The notes beneath the pieces are model-generated. The model did no database searches. It was not told the DNA's origin and was given only the letters and a program-made list of their open reading frames with translations. The position numbers were made by a program, and so were the translations under genes. DNA of 38,637 nucleotides from contig SKJZ01000217.1 of assembly GCA_007121755.1 (NCBI GenBank), positions 1 to 38,637 on the forward strand, written 5' to 3'. Positions within the stretch are counted from its first letter, which is position 1, and each line of letters starts with the position of its first letter. Below, in pieces: positions 11,654 to 22,829 of this stretch. This DNA is from Halorhodospira sp. (GTDB lineage Bacteria > Pseudomonadota > Gammaproteobacteria > Nitrococcales > Halorhodospiraceae).

Positions 11654-13009
11654 TCAGTCGATCGTGTCCGACCCGGCCCGGGAGACCGCTTCGGCCAGCG
11701 CCTCCACCGTCCGCGCGACCAAGGCTTCGTCGTAGCCCTCAACCATCACCCGCAAGACCGGCTCGGTACCGGACGGGCGCAACAGTATCCGGCCGTCGGC
11801 GCCCAATTCCGACTCGGCCAGGCGCACGGCGTCACAGACACTGGGGCTCTCCAGCGGGTTGCCCCCCGGCGGCAGCGGCACATTCACCATCCGCTGAGGG
11901 TAGCGCTCCATGGGGGCCGCCAGTTCGGAGAGCGTTCGTTCGCGGGAGACCATCACCTCCAAGACCTGCAACGCCGAAATGATGCCGTCGCCGGTCGTGG
12001 TGCGATCGAGGCAGATGATATGTCCCGACGACTCTCCCCCGATCACCCCTTCCACGGCGCGCAGCCGCTCCAGGACATACCGGTCGCCCACCTTGGCCCG
12101 CTCCAGCGCCACATCGAGCCGCGCCAGGGCGTGCTCCAGCCCCAGGTTGCTCATTAGCGTGCCGACCACCGATCCGCGCAACTCCCCCCGCTGCGCCCGC
12201 TCCGCGGCGATCACATAGAGCAAGGCGTCGCCGTCCACCACTCGCCCGCTCTCGTCCACCATCACCACGCGGTCGCCGTCACCGTCGAAGGCGATACCGA
12301 GATCCGCTCCCTGCCGAACAACCTCACGGCTCAGCGCCTGTGGATCCTGGGAGCCGCACGCCACGTTGATATTCAGGCCGTCCGGCTCATTGCCGATCGC
12401 TGTCACCCGCGCGCCCATCTCGCGGAAGACCGAAGGCGCGACGTGGTAGGTGGCACCGTGCGCGCAATCCACCACGATATGCAGCCCGTGCAGCGTCACA
12501 TCACGGCCGACGGAACCCTTGCAGAATTCGATATAGCGCCCCGGCGCATCGGCCACCCGCTGGGCGCGGCCAAGCGCCTCGCACGCCACCACCTGCGGCG
12601 GGCGCTCCAGCAGTTCCTCCATCGCCGTCTCGGCCTCGTCGTCGAGCTTCATGCCGTCCGGACAGAAAAACTTGATGCCGTTATCGTAGTGAGGGTTGTG
12701 GGAGGCGCTGATCACCACCCCCGCTCCAGCGCGCAGCGTGCGGGTCAGGTAAGCGATGGCGGGGGTCGGCATCGGCCCCAACAGCCAACAATGGACACCG
12801 GCGGCGGAGAAACCGGCCTCCAGCGCCGACTCGAACATATAGCCGGACAGCCGGGTATCCTTGCCGATCACGACACTATCCCCGCCTTTGTCGCGAATGG
12901 TTTGCCCCGCCGCCCAACCCAGGCGGAGCATGAAGTCGGGCGTTATCGGCGCACTCCCCACCCGTCCACGAATCCCGTCCGTACCAAAGTAACGACGCGC
13001 TCCCGCCAC
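11654..13009 (-). CDS. glmM: Phosphoglucosamine mutase
   Basis: [48 protein letters not shown] start at 13009 preceded by GGAGG. The track ORF extends too far upstream. Confidence 0.95.
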   Translation of the reverse strand: MAGARRYFGTDGIRGRVGSAPITPDFMLRLGWAAGQTIRDKGGDSVVIGKDTRLSGYMFESALEAGFSAAGVHCWLLGPMPTPAIAYLTRTLRAGAGVVISASHNPHYDNGIKFFCPDGMKLDDEAETAMEELLERPPQVVACEALGRAQRVADAPGRYIEFCKGSVGRDVTLHGLHIVVDCAHGATYHVAPSVFREMGARVTAIGNEPDGLNINVACGSQDPQALSREVVRQGADLGIAFDGDGDRVVMVDESGRVVDGDALLYVIAAERAQRGELRGSVVGTLMSNLGLEHALARLDVALERAKVGDRYVLERLRAVEGVIGGESSGHIICLDRTTTGDGIISALQVLEVMVSRERTLSELAAPMERYPQRMVNVPLPPGGNPLESPSVCDAVRLAESELGADGRILLRPSGTEPVLRVMVEGYDEALVARTVEALAEAVSRAGSDTID

Positions 13010-13036
13010 GATCGATCCTCCAAAGATCCTCTGACC

Positions 13037-13267
13037 GGACCGTGCGGATTCGGGCTGATCGGGAGGGGGTAGGGGTCCGGTTACGGGGGCGTCCGACGGC
13101 ATGGATGCCGTCGGTGACCGGTTTGCGGGGAGCAAACCGGGTCGCGCAAAGCGCGCCCAACGGGTGCGGACCAGGGATGGTCCGCAACAGCGTACAGGGA
13201 CGTATTCACAGCGTCCCCCGTAACCGGACCCCTACCCCCTCCCGATCAGCCCGAATCCGCACGGTCC
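13037..13267 (-). repeat. Foldback element copy 1: 53-bp perfect inverted-repeat arms around a conserved core with extra internal hairpins
   Basis: Arms 13037-13089 and 13215-13267 are exact reverse complements. Internal hairpins CGACGGCAT/ATGCCGTCG, CCGGTTTGC/GCAAACCGG, CGCGC/GCGCG, GCGGACCA/TGGTCCGC; core shared with 26532-26677. Strand given as the sense of the upstream gene folP. Confidence 0.9.
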
Positions 13268-13278
13268 ATCGAAGCCAA

Positions 13279-14124
13279 CTATTCAATCCCATCCGGCCGC
13301 CGGGCCGCCTGGGCCACGCGCACCGCGTCCGCCGTGGCCGCCACATCGTGGGTCCGCACCAGCCGCGCGCCCTGAAAGACCGCCAACGCCGCCGCCGCCG
13401 CGCCGCCGACCAGACGTTGGTCAAGCGGTCGTTCAAGCAGATTGCCGATCATCGACTTGCGCGACATGCCGACCAATACCGGCACGCCAAGCTCCACGAG
13501 GGCGTCCAGCCGCCCCAAGAGCTCGTAATTGTTGCGCAAGCTCTTGCCGAAGCCGAAGCCGGGATCGACCACCAAACGGTCTTGCGGAATCCCCGCCCCG
13601 GCTGCCGCCTCGATGCGTCCCGCCAAAAAGTCCCGCACCTCGCCCACCACGTCGCCGTAGCGGGGCGCGTCTTGCATGGTTCGGGGTTCACCTTGCATGT
13701 GCATCAGACAGACCGGGACGCCGGCATCGGCGGCGGCCTCCAACGCCCCGGGCGCGTTCAGGGCCCGAATATCATTGATCATTCCCGCGCCGACCGCCAC
13801 CGCCGCGCGCATCACGCCGGGCTTGCAGGTATCCACCGAGATCGGTACCGGCAAGGCCTCGGCCAACGCCTCGACCACCGGCAGAATGCGCCTCAACTCC
13901 TCCTTCTCATCCACCGGCGCGGCGCCGGGACGGCTCGATTCGCCACCCACGTCCACCATGGCGGCGCCCTCTTCGACCATCCGGCGGGCCTGCGCCACAG
14001 CGCTGGCCGCGCCTGTGACCGTCCCGCCGTCGGAGAAGGAGTCCGGGGTGATGTTGACCACACCAACGACCGCCGGACGCGAGAGATCCAGCCACTGGCC
14101 GCCGCAATCAAGCCCGTCAGCCAT
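13279..14124 (-). CDS. folP: Dihydropteroate synthase
   Basis: VVGVVNITPDSFSDGG, GGESSRPGAAPV, DPGFGFGKSLRNNYELL. Confidence 0.96.
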   Translation of the reverse strand: MADGLDCGGQWLDLSRPAVVGVVNITPDSFSDGGTVTGAASAVAQARRMVEEGAAMVDVGGESSRPGAAPVDEKEELRRILPVVEALAEALPVPISVDTCKPGVMRAAVAVGAGMINDIRALNAPGALEAAADAGVPVCLMHMQGEPRTMQDAPRYGDVVGEVRDFLAGRIEAAAGAGIPQDRLVVDPGFGFGKSLRNNYELLGRLDALVELGVPVLVGMSRKSMIGNLLERPLDQRLVGGAAAAALAVFQGARLVRTHDVAATADAVRVAQAARRPDGIE

Positions 14125-16076
14125 CAGTGTTCGCTGACTGGCCCGCCGATCGGCCCTCCGCTCTCGCCGTCCCTTTTGGGATCCTCGCGGGCTCCATCAG
14201 AGACGTCCGAAGGCGTCTCCTCTTCATCTCCACCGGTGCGATCGTCCCAACCCTTGGGCGGTTTCGGCTCACGGCCAGCCATGATGTCGTCCATCTGCTC
14301 CCGGTCGATGGTCTCGTACTTCATCAGCGCTTCGGCCATGATGTGGAGCGTATCGAGGTTCTCCCGCAGAATCCGCTCGGCCGCGCTGTAATTGGTGTCG
14401 ATGATGGCCCGCAACTCCTCGTCGATGGCGTGCTGGGTCTCATCGGAGACATCCTTGTGCTGGGTCACCGAGTGGCCGAGGAAGACCTCGCCCTGCTCGT
14501 CGCCGTAGGAGAGCGGTCCGAGGCGGGCGGACAATCCCCACTTGGTGACCATGTTGCGCGCGATTTCGGTGGCGCGCTGGATATCGTTCTGGGCGCCGGT
14601 GGTCACGCGATCGGAACCGAAGACCAACTCTTCGGCGATCCGGCCGCCGAAGAGACTCGCGATCATGCTGTCGAGCCGCTGCTTGGTGTAGCTGTACCGG
14701 TCCTCCTCCGGCAGGAACATGGTCACGCCGAGCGCGCGCCCGCGGGGGATGATGGTCACTTTGTGTACCGGATCGTGATCCGGCGACTTCAAGCCGACGA
14801 TGGCGTGCCCCGCCTCGTGGTAGGCGGTGAGCTTCTTCTCATCCTCCTTCATGACCATCGATTTGCGCTCGGCGCCCATCATGATCTTGTCCTTGGCCCG
14901 CTCGAAGTCCTCCTGATCAACCACCTCCTTGTTGTTACGGGCCGCGAACAGCGCCGCCTCGTTACACAGGTTGGCCAGATCGGCGCCGGAGAAGCCGGGC
15001 GTGCCGCGAGCAATGATCTCGGGCTTGATATCGTCGGCCAGCGGCAGCTTCTTCATATGGACTTTCAAGATCTGCTCGCGGCCCCGCACATCGGGCAGCG
15101 GCACCACCACCTGCCGATCGAAACGGCCCGGCCGCAGCAGCGCCGGATCGAGCACATCGGGGCGGTTAGTAGCGGCGATGACGATAATCCCCTCATTGCC
15201 CTCGAAGCCGTCCATCTCGACCAGCATCTGGTTAAGGGTCTGCTCCCGCTCGTCGTGCCCGCCGCCGAGGCCGGCGCCGCGCTGACGGCCGACGGCGTCC
15301 AACTCGTCGATAAAGATGATGCAGGGCGCCTGCTTCTTCGCCTGCTGGAACATGTCCCGCACGCGGGAAGCGCCGACACCGACGAACATCTCGACGAAGT
15401 CGGACCCCGAGATCGAGAAGAACGGTACCCGCGCCTCGCCGGCGATGGCCTTGGCCAGCAACGTCTTGCCGGTACCCGGCGGGCCGACCATGAGGACGCC
15501 GCGCGGAATGGTGCCGCCGAGGCGCTGGAACTTGGACGGATCGCGCAGGAAGTCGACCAACTCGCTGACCTCGTCCTTGGCCTCGTCGCAACCGGCCACG
15601 TCGTTAAACCGGATCTTGCTCTGCTCCTCGGTCATGAGCTTCGCCTTGCTCTTCCCGAAGGACATCGCTCCGCGCCCGCCTCCGCCGCCTTGCATCTGGC
15701 GCATGAAGTAGATCCAGACCGCGATCAGGAGCAGGAACGGCGTCCAGGAGACGAGGATCTGGAGCAGCATCCCGGTGCCCTCGGGCTCCCGGGCGTCGAT
15801 CGTCACCCCGTGGTCGAGGAGCGTGCCGATCAGCGCGCGGTTGTCCGTCTCCGGATTGAAGGTCTGGTACTCCTGACCGTCCACATGGTGGAAAGTGATC
15901 TCGTCGCCCTTGATCAGCACCTCGCGTACATCGCCGCGCTCCACCTGATGGAGGAACTCGGAGTACGCAACCTCCTGGGTCGGCGCAACGGTCCGATCCT
16001 GGAAGTTACTGAAGACCGACATCAATACCACGGCGATGATGACCCAAAGGATCAGATTCTTCGCCATGTCACTCAT
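14124..16076 (-). CDS. ftsH: ATP-dependent zinc metalloprotease FtsH
   Basis: [21 protein letters not shown]+ SRH, HEAGH zinc motif. Confidence 0.97.
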   Translation of the reverse strand: MSDMAKNLILWVIIAVVLMSVFSNFQDRTVAPTQEVAYSEFLHQVERGDVREVLIKGDEITFHHVDGQEYQTFNPETDNRALIGTLLDHGVTIDAREPEGTGMLLQILVSWTPFLLLIAVWIYFMRQMQGGGGGRGAMSFGKSKAKLMTEEQSKIRFNDVAGCDEAKDEVSELVDFLRDPSKFQRLGGTIPRGVLMVGPPGTGKTLLAKAIAGEARVPFFSISGSDFVEMFVGVGASRVRDMFQQAKKQAPCIIFIDELDAVGRQRGAGLGGGHDEREQTLNQMLVEMDGFEGNEGIIVIAATNRPDVLDPALLRPGRFDRQVVVPLPDVRGREQILKVHMKKLPLADDIKPEIIARGTPGFSGADLANLCNEAALFAARNNKEVVDQEDFERAKDKIMMGAERKSMVMKEDEKKLTAYHEAGHAIVGLKSPDHDPVHKVTIIPRGRALGVTMFLPEEDRYSYTKQRLDSMIASLFGGRIAEELVFGSDRVTTGAQNDIQRATEIARNMVTKWGLSARLGPLSYGDEQGEVFLGHSVTQHKDVSDETQHAIDEELRAIIDTNYSAAERILRENLDTLHIMAEALMKYETIDREQMDDIMAGREPKPPKGWDDRTGGDEEETPSDVSDGAREDPKRDGESGGPIGGPVSEH

Positions 16077-16122
16077 GGCATTTACCTCACGCTGACCAAA
16101 ACGGCGCTATAGCGGCACCTTA

Positions 16123-16743
16123 CTATACCGGTTGCCCCCTAGCCAGAAGATAGACCTCTCGACTCCCGGAACGCGATGCATCCGGTTTCTGGATGGTGAC
16201 TCGTGAAAACGACTCAGCGAGCCGGTGGCGAAAGGCGTCGAAACCCTCGCCCTGAAACACTTTGACCAAAAATGCGCCGTCCGCCTCTAATACCTGACCG
16301 GCGAAGTCGGCTGCAAGTTCCGCCAAACCGATGGCGGCCGGGATGTCGACCGAGGGGTGCCCCGTTATATTGGGCGCCATATCGGAGAGAACCACATCGA
16401 CCGGCGCCCCCGCTAACGCCTCCCGCACCATCTCCAACCCGGCATCGGTGGCGAAATCGCACTGCACGCAGCGCACCCCGTCCAGGGGCTCGATTTCCAG
16501 CCGGTCCACGGCCACTACCCGCGCCCCGCGCCTCACCGCGTATTGCGACCACCCGCCCGGCGCCGCCCCGAGATCGACTGCCGTCACGCCCGGGCGAAAG
16601 ATGCCGGCGCGGCGGTCCACCGCCTCCAACTTGAGCGCGGCCCGGGACCGCCACCCCTCGGCCCGCGCCCGCTGGACATAGGGGTCTTTCTCGTGCCGGG
16701 CGCGCCGGGCCAACGATCCGCATCCACGACGCTTAGCCGCCAC
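16123..16743 (-). CDS. rlmE: 23S rRNA (uridine-2'-O) methyltransferase RlmE/FtsJ
   Basis: DPYVQRARAEGWRSRAALKLEAVDRR...VDLGAAPGGWSQYA...VLSDMAPNITG; next to ftsH. Confidence 0.95.
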   Translation of the reverse strand: MAAKRRGCGSLARRARHEKDPYVQRARAEGWRSRAALKLEAVDRRAGIFRPGVTAVDLGAAPGGWSQYAVRRGARVVAVDRLEIEPLDGVRCVQCDFATDAGLEMVREALAGAPVDVVLSDMAPNITGHPSVDIPAAIGLAELAADFAGQVLEADGAFLVKVFQGEGFDAFRHRLAESFSRVTIQKPDASRSGSREVYLLARGQPV

Positions 16744-17005
16744 TATCCTCTCCCCGGGCCGCCAAAACCCGTGCCGATACCCGGTGAGCGCGCCAAACGA
16801 TCCAGCCGGCGCCGGCCACCGAAGAACCGAAGACCAGCAGGAGTTCCAACCACGGCGGACCGTCCCAGCCGACGGTGAAGAGCAAGACCGTCAACAGCAG
16901 AAGCAGCACGACCGCCAACTCCACCTTCACCTCCCGCAGCGGCCCACCGCTTGCCCGCACCACGCCGCGGCGTGCTAGGGTGTCGCGTTCGTCGCTAACC
17001 GCCAC
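16733..17005 (-). CDS. Small hypothetical membrane protein (90 aa, two predicted TM segments)
   Basis: GTG start with GGAGG upstream; VELAVVLLLLLTVLLFTVGW and LELLLVFGSSVAGAGWIVW; overlaps the rlmE start by 11 bp. Confidence 0.6.
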   Translation of the reverse strand: MAVSDERDTLARRGVVRASGGPLREVKVELAVVLLLLLTVLLFTVGWDGPPWLELLLVFGSSVAGAGWIVWRAHRVSARVLAARGEDSGG

Positions 17006-17016
17006 CGGCCACCTCC

Positions 17017-17295
17017 ATGGAACCTAATCAAGAGCAACTCAAGAACCTGAAACGGCGCGGACACAGCCTCAAACCCGTGGTCCGCGCCGGCGCGGCGGGA
17101 CTCTCCGACGGCGTTATCGCGGAGGTCGAACGCGCTTTATACGATCATGAATTGATCAAAGTCAAACTCGCCGATACCGATAGGGATGAGTATAGGGCCA
17201 TGCTGGAGCGGCTGCTCAGTGCCACCGGCGCCACGGTGGTGCAATCCATCGGGCGCGTCGCTCTCCTCTACCGCCCTAATCCGGACAAACGATAA
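17017..17295 (+). CDS. yhbY: Ribosome assembly RNA-binding protein YhbY (CRM domain)
   Basis: LKNLKRRGHSLKPVVRAGAAGLSDGVIAEVERALYDHELIKVKL; divergent from rlmE side. Confidence 0.93.
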   Translation: MEPNQEQLKNLKRRGHSLKPVVRAGAAGLSDGVIAEVERALYDHELIKVKLADTDRDEYRAMLERLLSATGATVVQSIGRVALLYRPNPDKR

Positions 17296-17314
17296 GGTGC
17301 CGCGCGCCCGCGCG

Positions 17315-17764
17315 TTAGGAGTCTCGCGGCTGCACGCCGCCCGCCACCAACACCGCGGCGATCACACTATTCAAAAAGTAGAGGCTCTCGGCTAAACGGT
17401 ACATGGGGTAAAAAGCCGTATCACCGGGGCTGTCCGCGCCGTCTACCGGGGGGATGAATTCCGCCATCGGCGGACGGACGCCGAACTCGCCGACGACGGT
17501 CAGGACCACCATGGCCACCACCAGCCACAGGCGCCAATGGGCGGCCAGCGGCCGGATCTTGTGGCGCCACTGCGCCGCGATCAGCACCGCCCCGCAACCC
17601 AACCCGATCCACGCCACCGAGGCGAACATCGCCTCCGCAATGCGTCCCGCGGCGGCGATGTCATCGAGACGGGTAAACAGCAGCGGCGCCGCAACGTAGC
17701 CGACGACCCACAACGCACCGACCCACAAGGTCAGCACCAGACGCTCCACCGCAGCGATCAGCAT
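17315..17764 (-). CDS. DUF4149-like integral membrane protein
   Basis: 149 aa, multiple TM segments, directly downstream of greA. Confidence 0.7.
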   Translation of the reverse strand: MLIAAVERLVLTLWVGALWVVGYVAAPLLFTRLDDIAAAGRIAEAMFASVAWIGLGCGAVLIAAQWRHKIRPLAAHWRLWLVVAMVVLTVVGEFGVRPPMAEFIPPVDGADSPGDTAFYPMYRLAESLYFLNSVIAAVLVAGGVQPRDS

Positions 17765-17770
17765 GCGGCG

Positions 17771-18247
17771 TCACTCATACCTCACCTCGACGATCTCGTA
17801 GTAGCGCTCGCCACTGGGCGCTTGAACCACCACCTCATCGCCCTCTTCCTTGCCGATCAAGGCGCGGGCGATCGGCGAGTTGACCGACACCATGTTCTGT
17901 TTGATATCGGCCTCATCCTCGCCGACGATCTGGTAGGTCACCTCTTCTTCGGAATCGGCATCGAGCAGAGCCACCGTCGCCCCGAAAATAACGCGGCCGC
18001 CGGCCTGTACCGTGGCCGGATCGATCACTTGGGCGTTGGCCAGCTTGCCTTCGATCTCCTGGATGCGCCCCTCGACGAACCCTTGCTGCTCACGCGCCGC
18101 ATGGTACTCGGCGTTCTCCTTCAGATCGCCGTGCTCGCGCGCTTCGGCAATCGCCTGAATGATCCGCGGGCGCTCCTCGGTCTTCAAACGGCTGAGTTCC
18201 GCTTGCAGCATCTCCGCGCCACGACGGGTCAACGGGACCTTGCTCAT
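17771..18247 (-). CDS. greA: Transcription elongation factor GreA
   Basis: [62 protein letters not shown]. Confidence 0.97.
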   Translation of the reverse strand: MSKVPLTRRGAEMLQAELSRLKTEERPRIIQAIAEAREHGDLKENAEYHAAREQQGFVEGRIQEIEGKLANAQVIDPATVQAGGRVIFGATVALLDADSEEEVTYQIVGEDEADIKQNMVSVNSPIARALIGKEEGDEVVVQAPSGERYYEIVEVRYE

Positions 18248-21200
18248 GGCCTAGCCTCCCTGTGAAGCGTCTGTAGAGGACGCGCCTCCCAAGCCTCGAG
18301 GTGGTCCATAGCCAGGCACGTAGCCTCGGCGCCGGCAATGGTCGTTGTATAACAGACTTTGTGTTGCAGGGCCTCGCGGCGAATAGAGTAAGAATCGGCG
18401 ATGGCCTGCCGCCCTTCGGTGGTATTCACGATCAGCGAAACCTCGTCGTTCTTAATGGCGTCCACGATATGCGGCCGTCCCTCCACCACCTTGTTGATGG
18501 GCCGCACCTCCAATCCGGCGCTCTCCAACACCGCCGCAGTGCCCCGCGTCGCGATCAGCGAAAAACCCCGCCGGACAAGATCCCGGGCCACCTCGACCGC
18601 CGCCGCCTTGTCCGCATCGCGCACGCTGATGAAGGCGCAACCGCCGCGGGGCAAGACCACCCCCGCCCCCAACTGCGCCTTCGCATACGCCTCTCCGAAG
18701 GTAACCCCGATCCCCATCACTTCGCCAGTCGATTTCATCTCCGGCCCGAGGATGGGATCGACGTTGGGGAACTTGATGAACGGGAAGACCGCTTCCTTGA
18801 CCGAGTAAAAGTGCGGCACCACTTCACGATGCACCCCCTGATCCGCCAAGCCGCGCCCGACCATGCAGCGGGCCGCCACCTTGGCCAGCGCCACTCCGGT
18901 AGCCTTGGACACGAACGGCACCGTGCGGGAGGCCCGCGGGTTGACCTCCAGCAGAAAGATCCGCTCTTCCCCGCTGCCAATACTCTGAATGGCGAACTGG
19001 ACGTTCATCAAGCCGACCACGTTCAACGCCCGGGCCAACTGCCCAGTCTGTTCACGAATGCGGTCCCGGATATCCGGCCCCAGGGTGTAAGGGGGCAGCG
19101 AACAGGCGGAGTCGCCGGAGTGGACGCCGGCCTGTTCGATATGCTGCATGATACCGCCGATCACCACCTGATCGCCGTCACAGACGGCGTCGACGTCGAC
19201 CTCCACGGCGTCGTCGAGAAAACGGTCGAGGAGCACGGGCGACTCGTGGGAGACCTTGACCGCCTCCTGCATGTACTGCAGCAACTCTTCCTTGGCGTAG
19301 ACGATCTCCATCGCCCGGCCGCCCAAGACGTAGGAGGGGCGCACCACCAGTGGGTAGCCGATCTCGGCGGCCAACTCCAGCGCTTCGTCCACGGTGCGGG
19401 CGGTGCGGTTGGGCGGCTGAATCAAGCCGATCTTCTCGATCAGCTCCTGGAACCGCTCCCGGTCCTCCGCCAAGTCGATGGAGTCGGGCGTGGTACCGAT
19501 GATCGGCGCTCCCGCCGCCTCCAGGTCGCGGGCCAGCTTGAGCGGGGTCTGCCCGCCGTACTGGACCACCAGCCCCGCGGGGCGCTCGGTCTCGACAATC
19601 TCCAGAACATCTTCCAGGGTCAGCGGCTCGAAATAGAGCCGGTCGGAGGTGTCGTAGTCGGTGGAGACCGTCTCCGGGTTGCAGTTGACCATCAAGGTCT
19701 CGAAACCGTCCTCACGCAACGCCAGGGCGGCATGCACGCAGCAGTAGTCAAACTCGATCCCCTGACCGATGCGGTTGGGGCCGCCACCGAGGACCATGAT
19801 CTTGCGCCGGTCGGTCGGCTCCGACTCGCACTCCTCCTCATAGGTGGAGTACATGTAGGCCGTGGCCGACGGGAATTCCGCGGCACAGGAGTCGACCCGC
19901 TTGAAGACCGGCCGCACGCCCCATGCGCGGCGCCGTTCCCGCACTTCGGCCTCAGCCACCCCCCACAGCCGCGCCAGGCGGGCATCGGAGAATCCCCGCC
20001 GTTTATAGGCGCGCAGCGCCGACGCATCGGCGCCGTCGAAGCCGTGAGCGCGGGCCTCCGCCTCCACCGCGGTCAACTCCTCGATCTGCGCCAGGAACCA
20101 GGGATCAATCGCGGTCATCTCCCAGACCGCCTCCAAGCCGAACCCCGCCCGGAAGGCGTCAGCCACATAGAGCACCCGGTCCGGCGTCGGATGCCGCAGT
20201 GAGTTCCGCACCACGTCGTTGATATCGTCCCGCGTCAACTCCAACCGCTCGTCAAGGCCGGTCAAATCCTGCTCCAGACCGCGCAGCGCCTTTTGGAACG
20301 ACTCCTGGAAGGTACGGCCGATGGCCATTACTTCACCCACCGATTTCATCTGGGTCGTCAGATACGGATCGGCCTTGGGAAACTTCTCGAACGTGAAACG
20401 CGGCACCTTGGTAACGACGTAGTCGATGGTCGGCTCGAACGACGCCGGCGTCGCCCCGCCGGTGATCTCGTTACTGAGTTCATCCAGGGTGTAGCCGACG
20501 GCGAGCTTGGCGGCCACCTTGGCGATAGGGAAGCCGGTGGCCTTCGACGCCAACGCGGAAGAACGGGAGACTCGGGGGTTCATCTCGATGACCACCATCC
20601 GCCCGTTCTCCGGGTTGATGGCGAACTGCACGTTGGAGCCACCCGTCTCCACCCCGATCTCGCGAAGCACCGCCAGCGATGCATCGCGCATCAACTGGTA
20701 CTCCTTGTCGGTCAGGGTTTGCACGGGGGCCACGGTAATCGAGTCGCCGGTATGGACCCCCATTGGATCGAGGTTCTCAATGGAACAGACGATAATGCAA
20801 TTGTCGTTGCGGTCCCGCACTACCTCCATCTCGAACTCTTTCCAGCCGAGGGCCGACTCCTCCAGCAACACCTCGTTGGTATAAGAGAGGTCAAGGCCGC
20901 GCTCGACTATCTCGAGGAACTCTTCCCGGTTGTACGCAATACCGCCACCCGATCCGCCCAGGGTGAACGACGGCCGGATGATTACCGGAAAGCCGATGCG
21001 CGCTTGGGCGGCAACGGCCTCATCCATGGAGTTGGCGATCTCCGAGCGCGGCGTCTCGAGTCCGATGCGGGCCATCGCCTCGCGGAACGACTGCCGATCC
21101 TCGGCCTTGTCGATCGCCTCGGGGTTGGCGCCGATCATCTCCACGCCGCAGCGCTCCAGCACTCCATGCTTGACCAAGTCGAGAGCGCAATTGAGCGCCG

Positions 21201-21480
21201 TCTGACCGCCCATGGTGGGCAGCACCGCGTCCGGGCGCTCGCGCTCGATGATCCGGGCCACCGTCTGCCACTCGATCGGCTCGATATAGACGGCGTCGGC
21301 GGTCTCGGGATCGGTCATGATGGTGGCGGGGTTGGAGTTGACCAACACCACCCGGTAGCCCTCTTCGCGCAAGGCCTTGCATGCCTGAGCGCCCGAGTAG
21401 TCGAATTCGCACGCCTGACCGATCACGATCGGGCCGGCGCCAATAATCAGGATAGAGTGCAGATCGTCGCGCTTGGGCAT
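18244..21480 (-). CDS. carB: Carbamoyl-phosphate synthase large subunit
   Basis: 1078 aa, duplicated ATP-grasp domains; [26 protein letters not shown]. Confidence 0.98.
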   Translation of the reverse strand: MPKRDDLHSILIIGAGPIVIGQACEFDYSGAQACKALREEGYRVVLVNSNPATIMTDPETADAVYIEPIEWQTVARIIERERPDAVLPTMGGQTALNCALDLVKHGVLERCGVEMIGANPEAIDKAEDRQSFREAMARIGLETPRSEIANSMDEAVAAQARIGFPVIIRPSFTLGGSGGGIAYNREEFLEIVERGLDLSYTNEVLLEESALGWKEFEMEVVRDRNDNCIIVCSIENLDPMGVHTGDSITVAPVQTLTDKEYQLMRDASLAVLREIGVETGGSNVQFAINPENGRMVVIEMNPRVSRSSALASKATGFPIAKVAAKLAVGYTLDELSNEITGGATPASFEPTIDYVVTKVPRFTFEKFPKADPYLTTQMKSVGEVMAIGRTFQESFQKALRGLEQDLTGLDERLELTRDDINDVVRNSLRHPTPDRVLYVADAFRAGFGLEAVWEMTAIDPWFLAQIEELTAVEAEARAHGFDGADASALRAYKRRGFSDARLARLWGVAEAEVRERRRAWGVRPVFKRVDSCAAEFPSATAYMYSTYEEECESEPTDRRKIMVLGGGPNRIGQGIEFDYCCVHAALALREDGFETLMVNCNPETVSTDYDTSDRLYFEPLTLEDVLEIVETERPAGLVVQYGGQTPLKLARDLEAAGAPIIGTTPDSIDLAEDRERFQELIEKIGLIQPPNRTARTVDEALELAAEIGYPLVVRPSYVLGGRAMEIVYAKEELLQYMQEAVKVSHESPVLLDRFLDDAVEVDVDAVCDGDQVVIGGIMQHIEQAGVHSGDSACSLPPYTLGPDIRDRIREQTGQLARALNVVGLMNVQFAIQSIGSGEERIFLLEVNPRASRTVPFVSKATGVALAKVAARCMVGRGLADQGVHREVVPHFYSVKEAVFPFIKFPNVDPILGPEMKSTGEVMGIGVTFGEAYAKAQLGAGVVLPRGGCAFISVRDADKAAAVEVARDLVRRGFSLIATRGTAAVLESAGLEVRPINKVVEGRPHIVDAIKNDEVSLIVNTTEGRQAIADSYSIRREALQHKVCYTTTIAGAEATCLAMDHLEAWEARPLQTLHREARP

Positions 21481-21484
21481 GGGG

Positions 21485-22621
21485 TCAGCTTTTCGCCATC
21501 ATCTCAATGAACCGATCGAATAAGGGGAGCACGTCGTGCGGCCCCGGACTCGCCTCCGGGTGCCCCTGAAAGCCGAATGCCGGCTTGTCCACGCACTCGA
21601 TTCCTTGCAACGAGCCGTCAAAAAGGGAGCGGTGGGTCGCCCGCACACTGCTCGGAAGGCTCGCCTCGTCCACGGCGAACCCGTGGTTCTGACTGGTAAT
21701 CAGTACCCGCCCGGTTGCAAGCTCCTGTACCGGGTGGTTGGCGCCGTGGTGGCCGAACTTCATCTTCACTGTCCGCGCGCCCGCCCCCAGACCCAACAAC
21801 TGGTGCCCGAGGCAGATGCCGAACAGCGGCACACCGCTGCTCAGCAGCTCCTCTACCGCCGCCACGGCGTAGGCCATGGGCTCCGGGTCGCCCGGACCGT
21901 TGGACAGGAAGACCCCGTCGGGCCGTGCGGCGAGCACCTCGCTGGCCGGCGTTCGGGCCGGCACCACGGTCACCTCGCACCCGCGGTCGACCAGAAGCCG
22001 CAGGATGTTTTCCTTGATCCCGAAATCGTAGGCGACCACCCGGAAACGGCCGGAACCAGACGGTGCCGGCTCGGCGTCGGCGGTCCCCAGGTCGAGGTGC
22101 CAACTCCCGCGCCGCCACGACTGCTGCGCGGTGACGCCCGCCTCGCCGGCCAAATCCTGGCCGGCCATGCCGCTGTAGCTCCGCGCCGCCTCGAGCGCGC
22201 GCGCCTCATCCACATCGCCGGCCATCAGACAGCCGCCGAGAGCGCCGTGCTCACGCAACCGCCGCGTCAACTTACGGGTATCAATGCCGGCAATCGCCAC
22301 GACTCCCTGGCTCTGCAGCCAAGCGCCCAACCCGGACTCGGCGCGCCAACTGCTGGCCCGCGGCGGTACATCACGCACTACCAAGCCGGCCAAACGCGCG
22401 GAAGCGGACTCCCGATCAATGGTATTGACGCCGGTATTGCCGATATGGGGATAGGTCAGCGTCACGATCTGACCGGCGTACGAGGGGTCGGTGGCGATCT
22501 CCTGATAGCCGGTCATCGCGGTATTGAAGACCACCTCGCCGGTAACGGCGCCCGCTGCGCCGACGGCCTCCCCCCGAAATACCGTGCCATCCGCGAGGGC
22601 TAGCAGCGCTGGCCGAATCAA
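21485..22621 (-). CDS. carA: Carbamoyl-phosphate synthase small subunit
   Basis: [21 protein letters not shown] (TTG start after GAGGAGGG), [12 protein letters not shown] glutaminase motif. Confidence 0.95.
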   Translation of the reverse strand: MIRPALLALADGTVFRGEAVGAAGAVTGEVVFNTAMTGYQEIATDPSYAGQIVTLTYPHIGNTGVNTIDRESASARLAGLVVRDVPPRASSWRAESGLGAWLQSQGVVAIAGIDTRKLTRRLREHGALGGCLMAGDVDEARALEAARSYSGMAGQDLAGEAGVTAQQSWRRGSWHLDLGTADAEPAPSGSGRFRVVAYDFGIKENILRLLVDRGCEVTVVPARTPASEVLAARPDGVFLSNGPGDPEPMAYAVAAVEELLSSGVPLFGICLGHQLLGLGAGARTVKMKFGHHGANHPVQELATGRVLITSQNHGFAVDEASLPSSVRATHRSLFDGSLQGIECVDKPAFGFQGHPEASPGPHDVLPLFDRFIEMMAKS

Positions 22622-22800
22622 GGAACCCTCCTCACTCTCTGGGAACGGCGCCACCGATCCGCCGGGGCGAAACGGGCTGCGCGCGGTGCGCCCGAACCGG
22701 CCGGGCAATAAACAGCCCGTGCCGAACAAAACGGTAGCCCCGGCGCAAAAAAGGGAGGGACAAGCCCTCCCGCCATTAAGTGGCCCATGCGCCGGAACAC
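22618..22800 (-). CDS. Possible carA leader ORF (up to 60 aa; start uncertain)
   Basis: Reads through the leader terminator and ends TGA overlapping the carA TTG start (TTGA). No strong RBS seen. Confidence 0.3.
   Translation of the reverse strand: MFRRMGHLMAGGLVPPFFAPGLPFCSARAVYCPAGSGAPRAARFAPADRWRRSQRVRRVP
22747..22771 (-). terminator. Intrinsic terminator in the carA leader (candidate attenuator)
   Basis: Minus-strand RNA GGGAGGG-CUUGU-CCCUCCC-UUUUUU; no minus-strand gene upstream, so it falls in the carA 5' leader. Confidence 0.75.
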
Positions 22801-22829
22801 TCAGCCTATACTAAATCCAGGCGCTGGCT

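Noticed and set aside
13037-13267. Interpretation of the foldback as a simple intrinsic terminator or CRISPR-like repeat
   Set aside because: No U-tract follows the stem, the stem is far longer than a terminator needs, and there are no repeat-spacer units.
13042-14391. Plus-strand 449-aa ORF starting in foldback copy 1
   Set aside because: Antisense to folP and ftsH; composition is shadow-ORF-like and the start lies in a palindromic arm.
22681-22702. Second GC-rich stem in the carA leader (CGGGCTGC...GCGCCCG)
   Set aside because: Could be part of an antiterminator, but no clear mutually exclusive pairing with the terminator could be found by eye.
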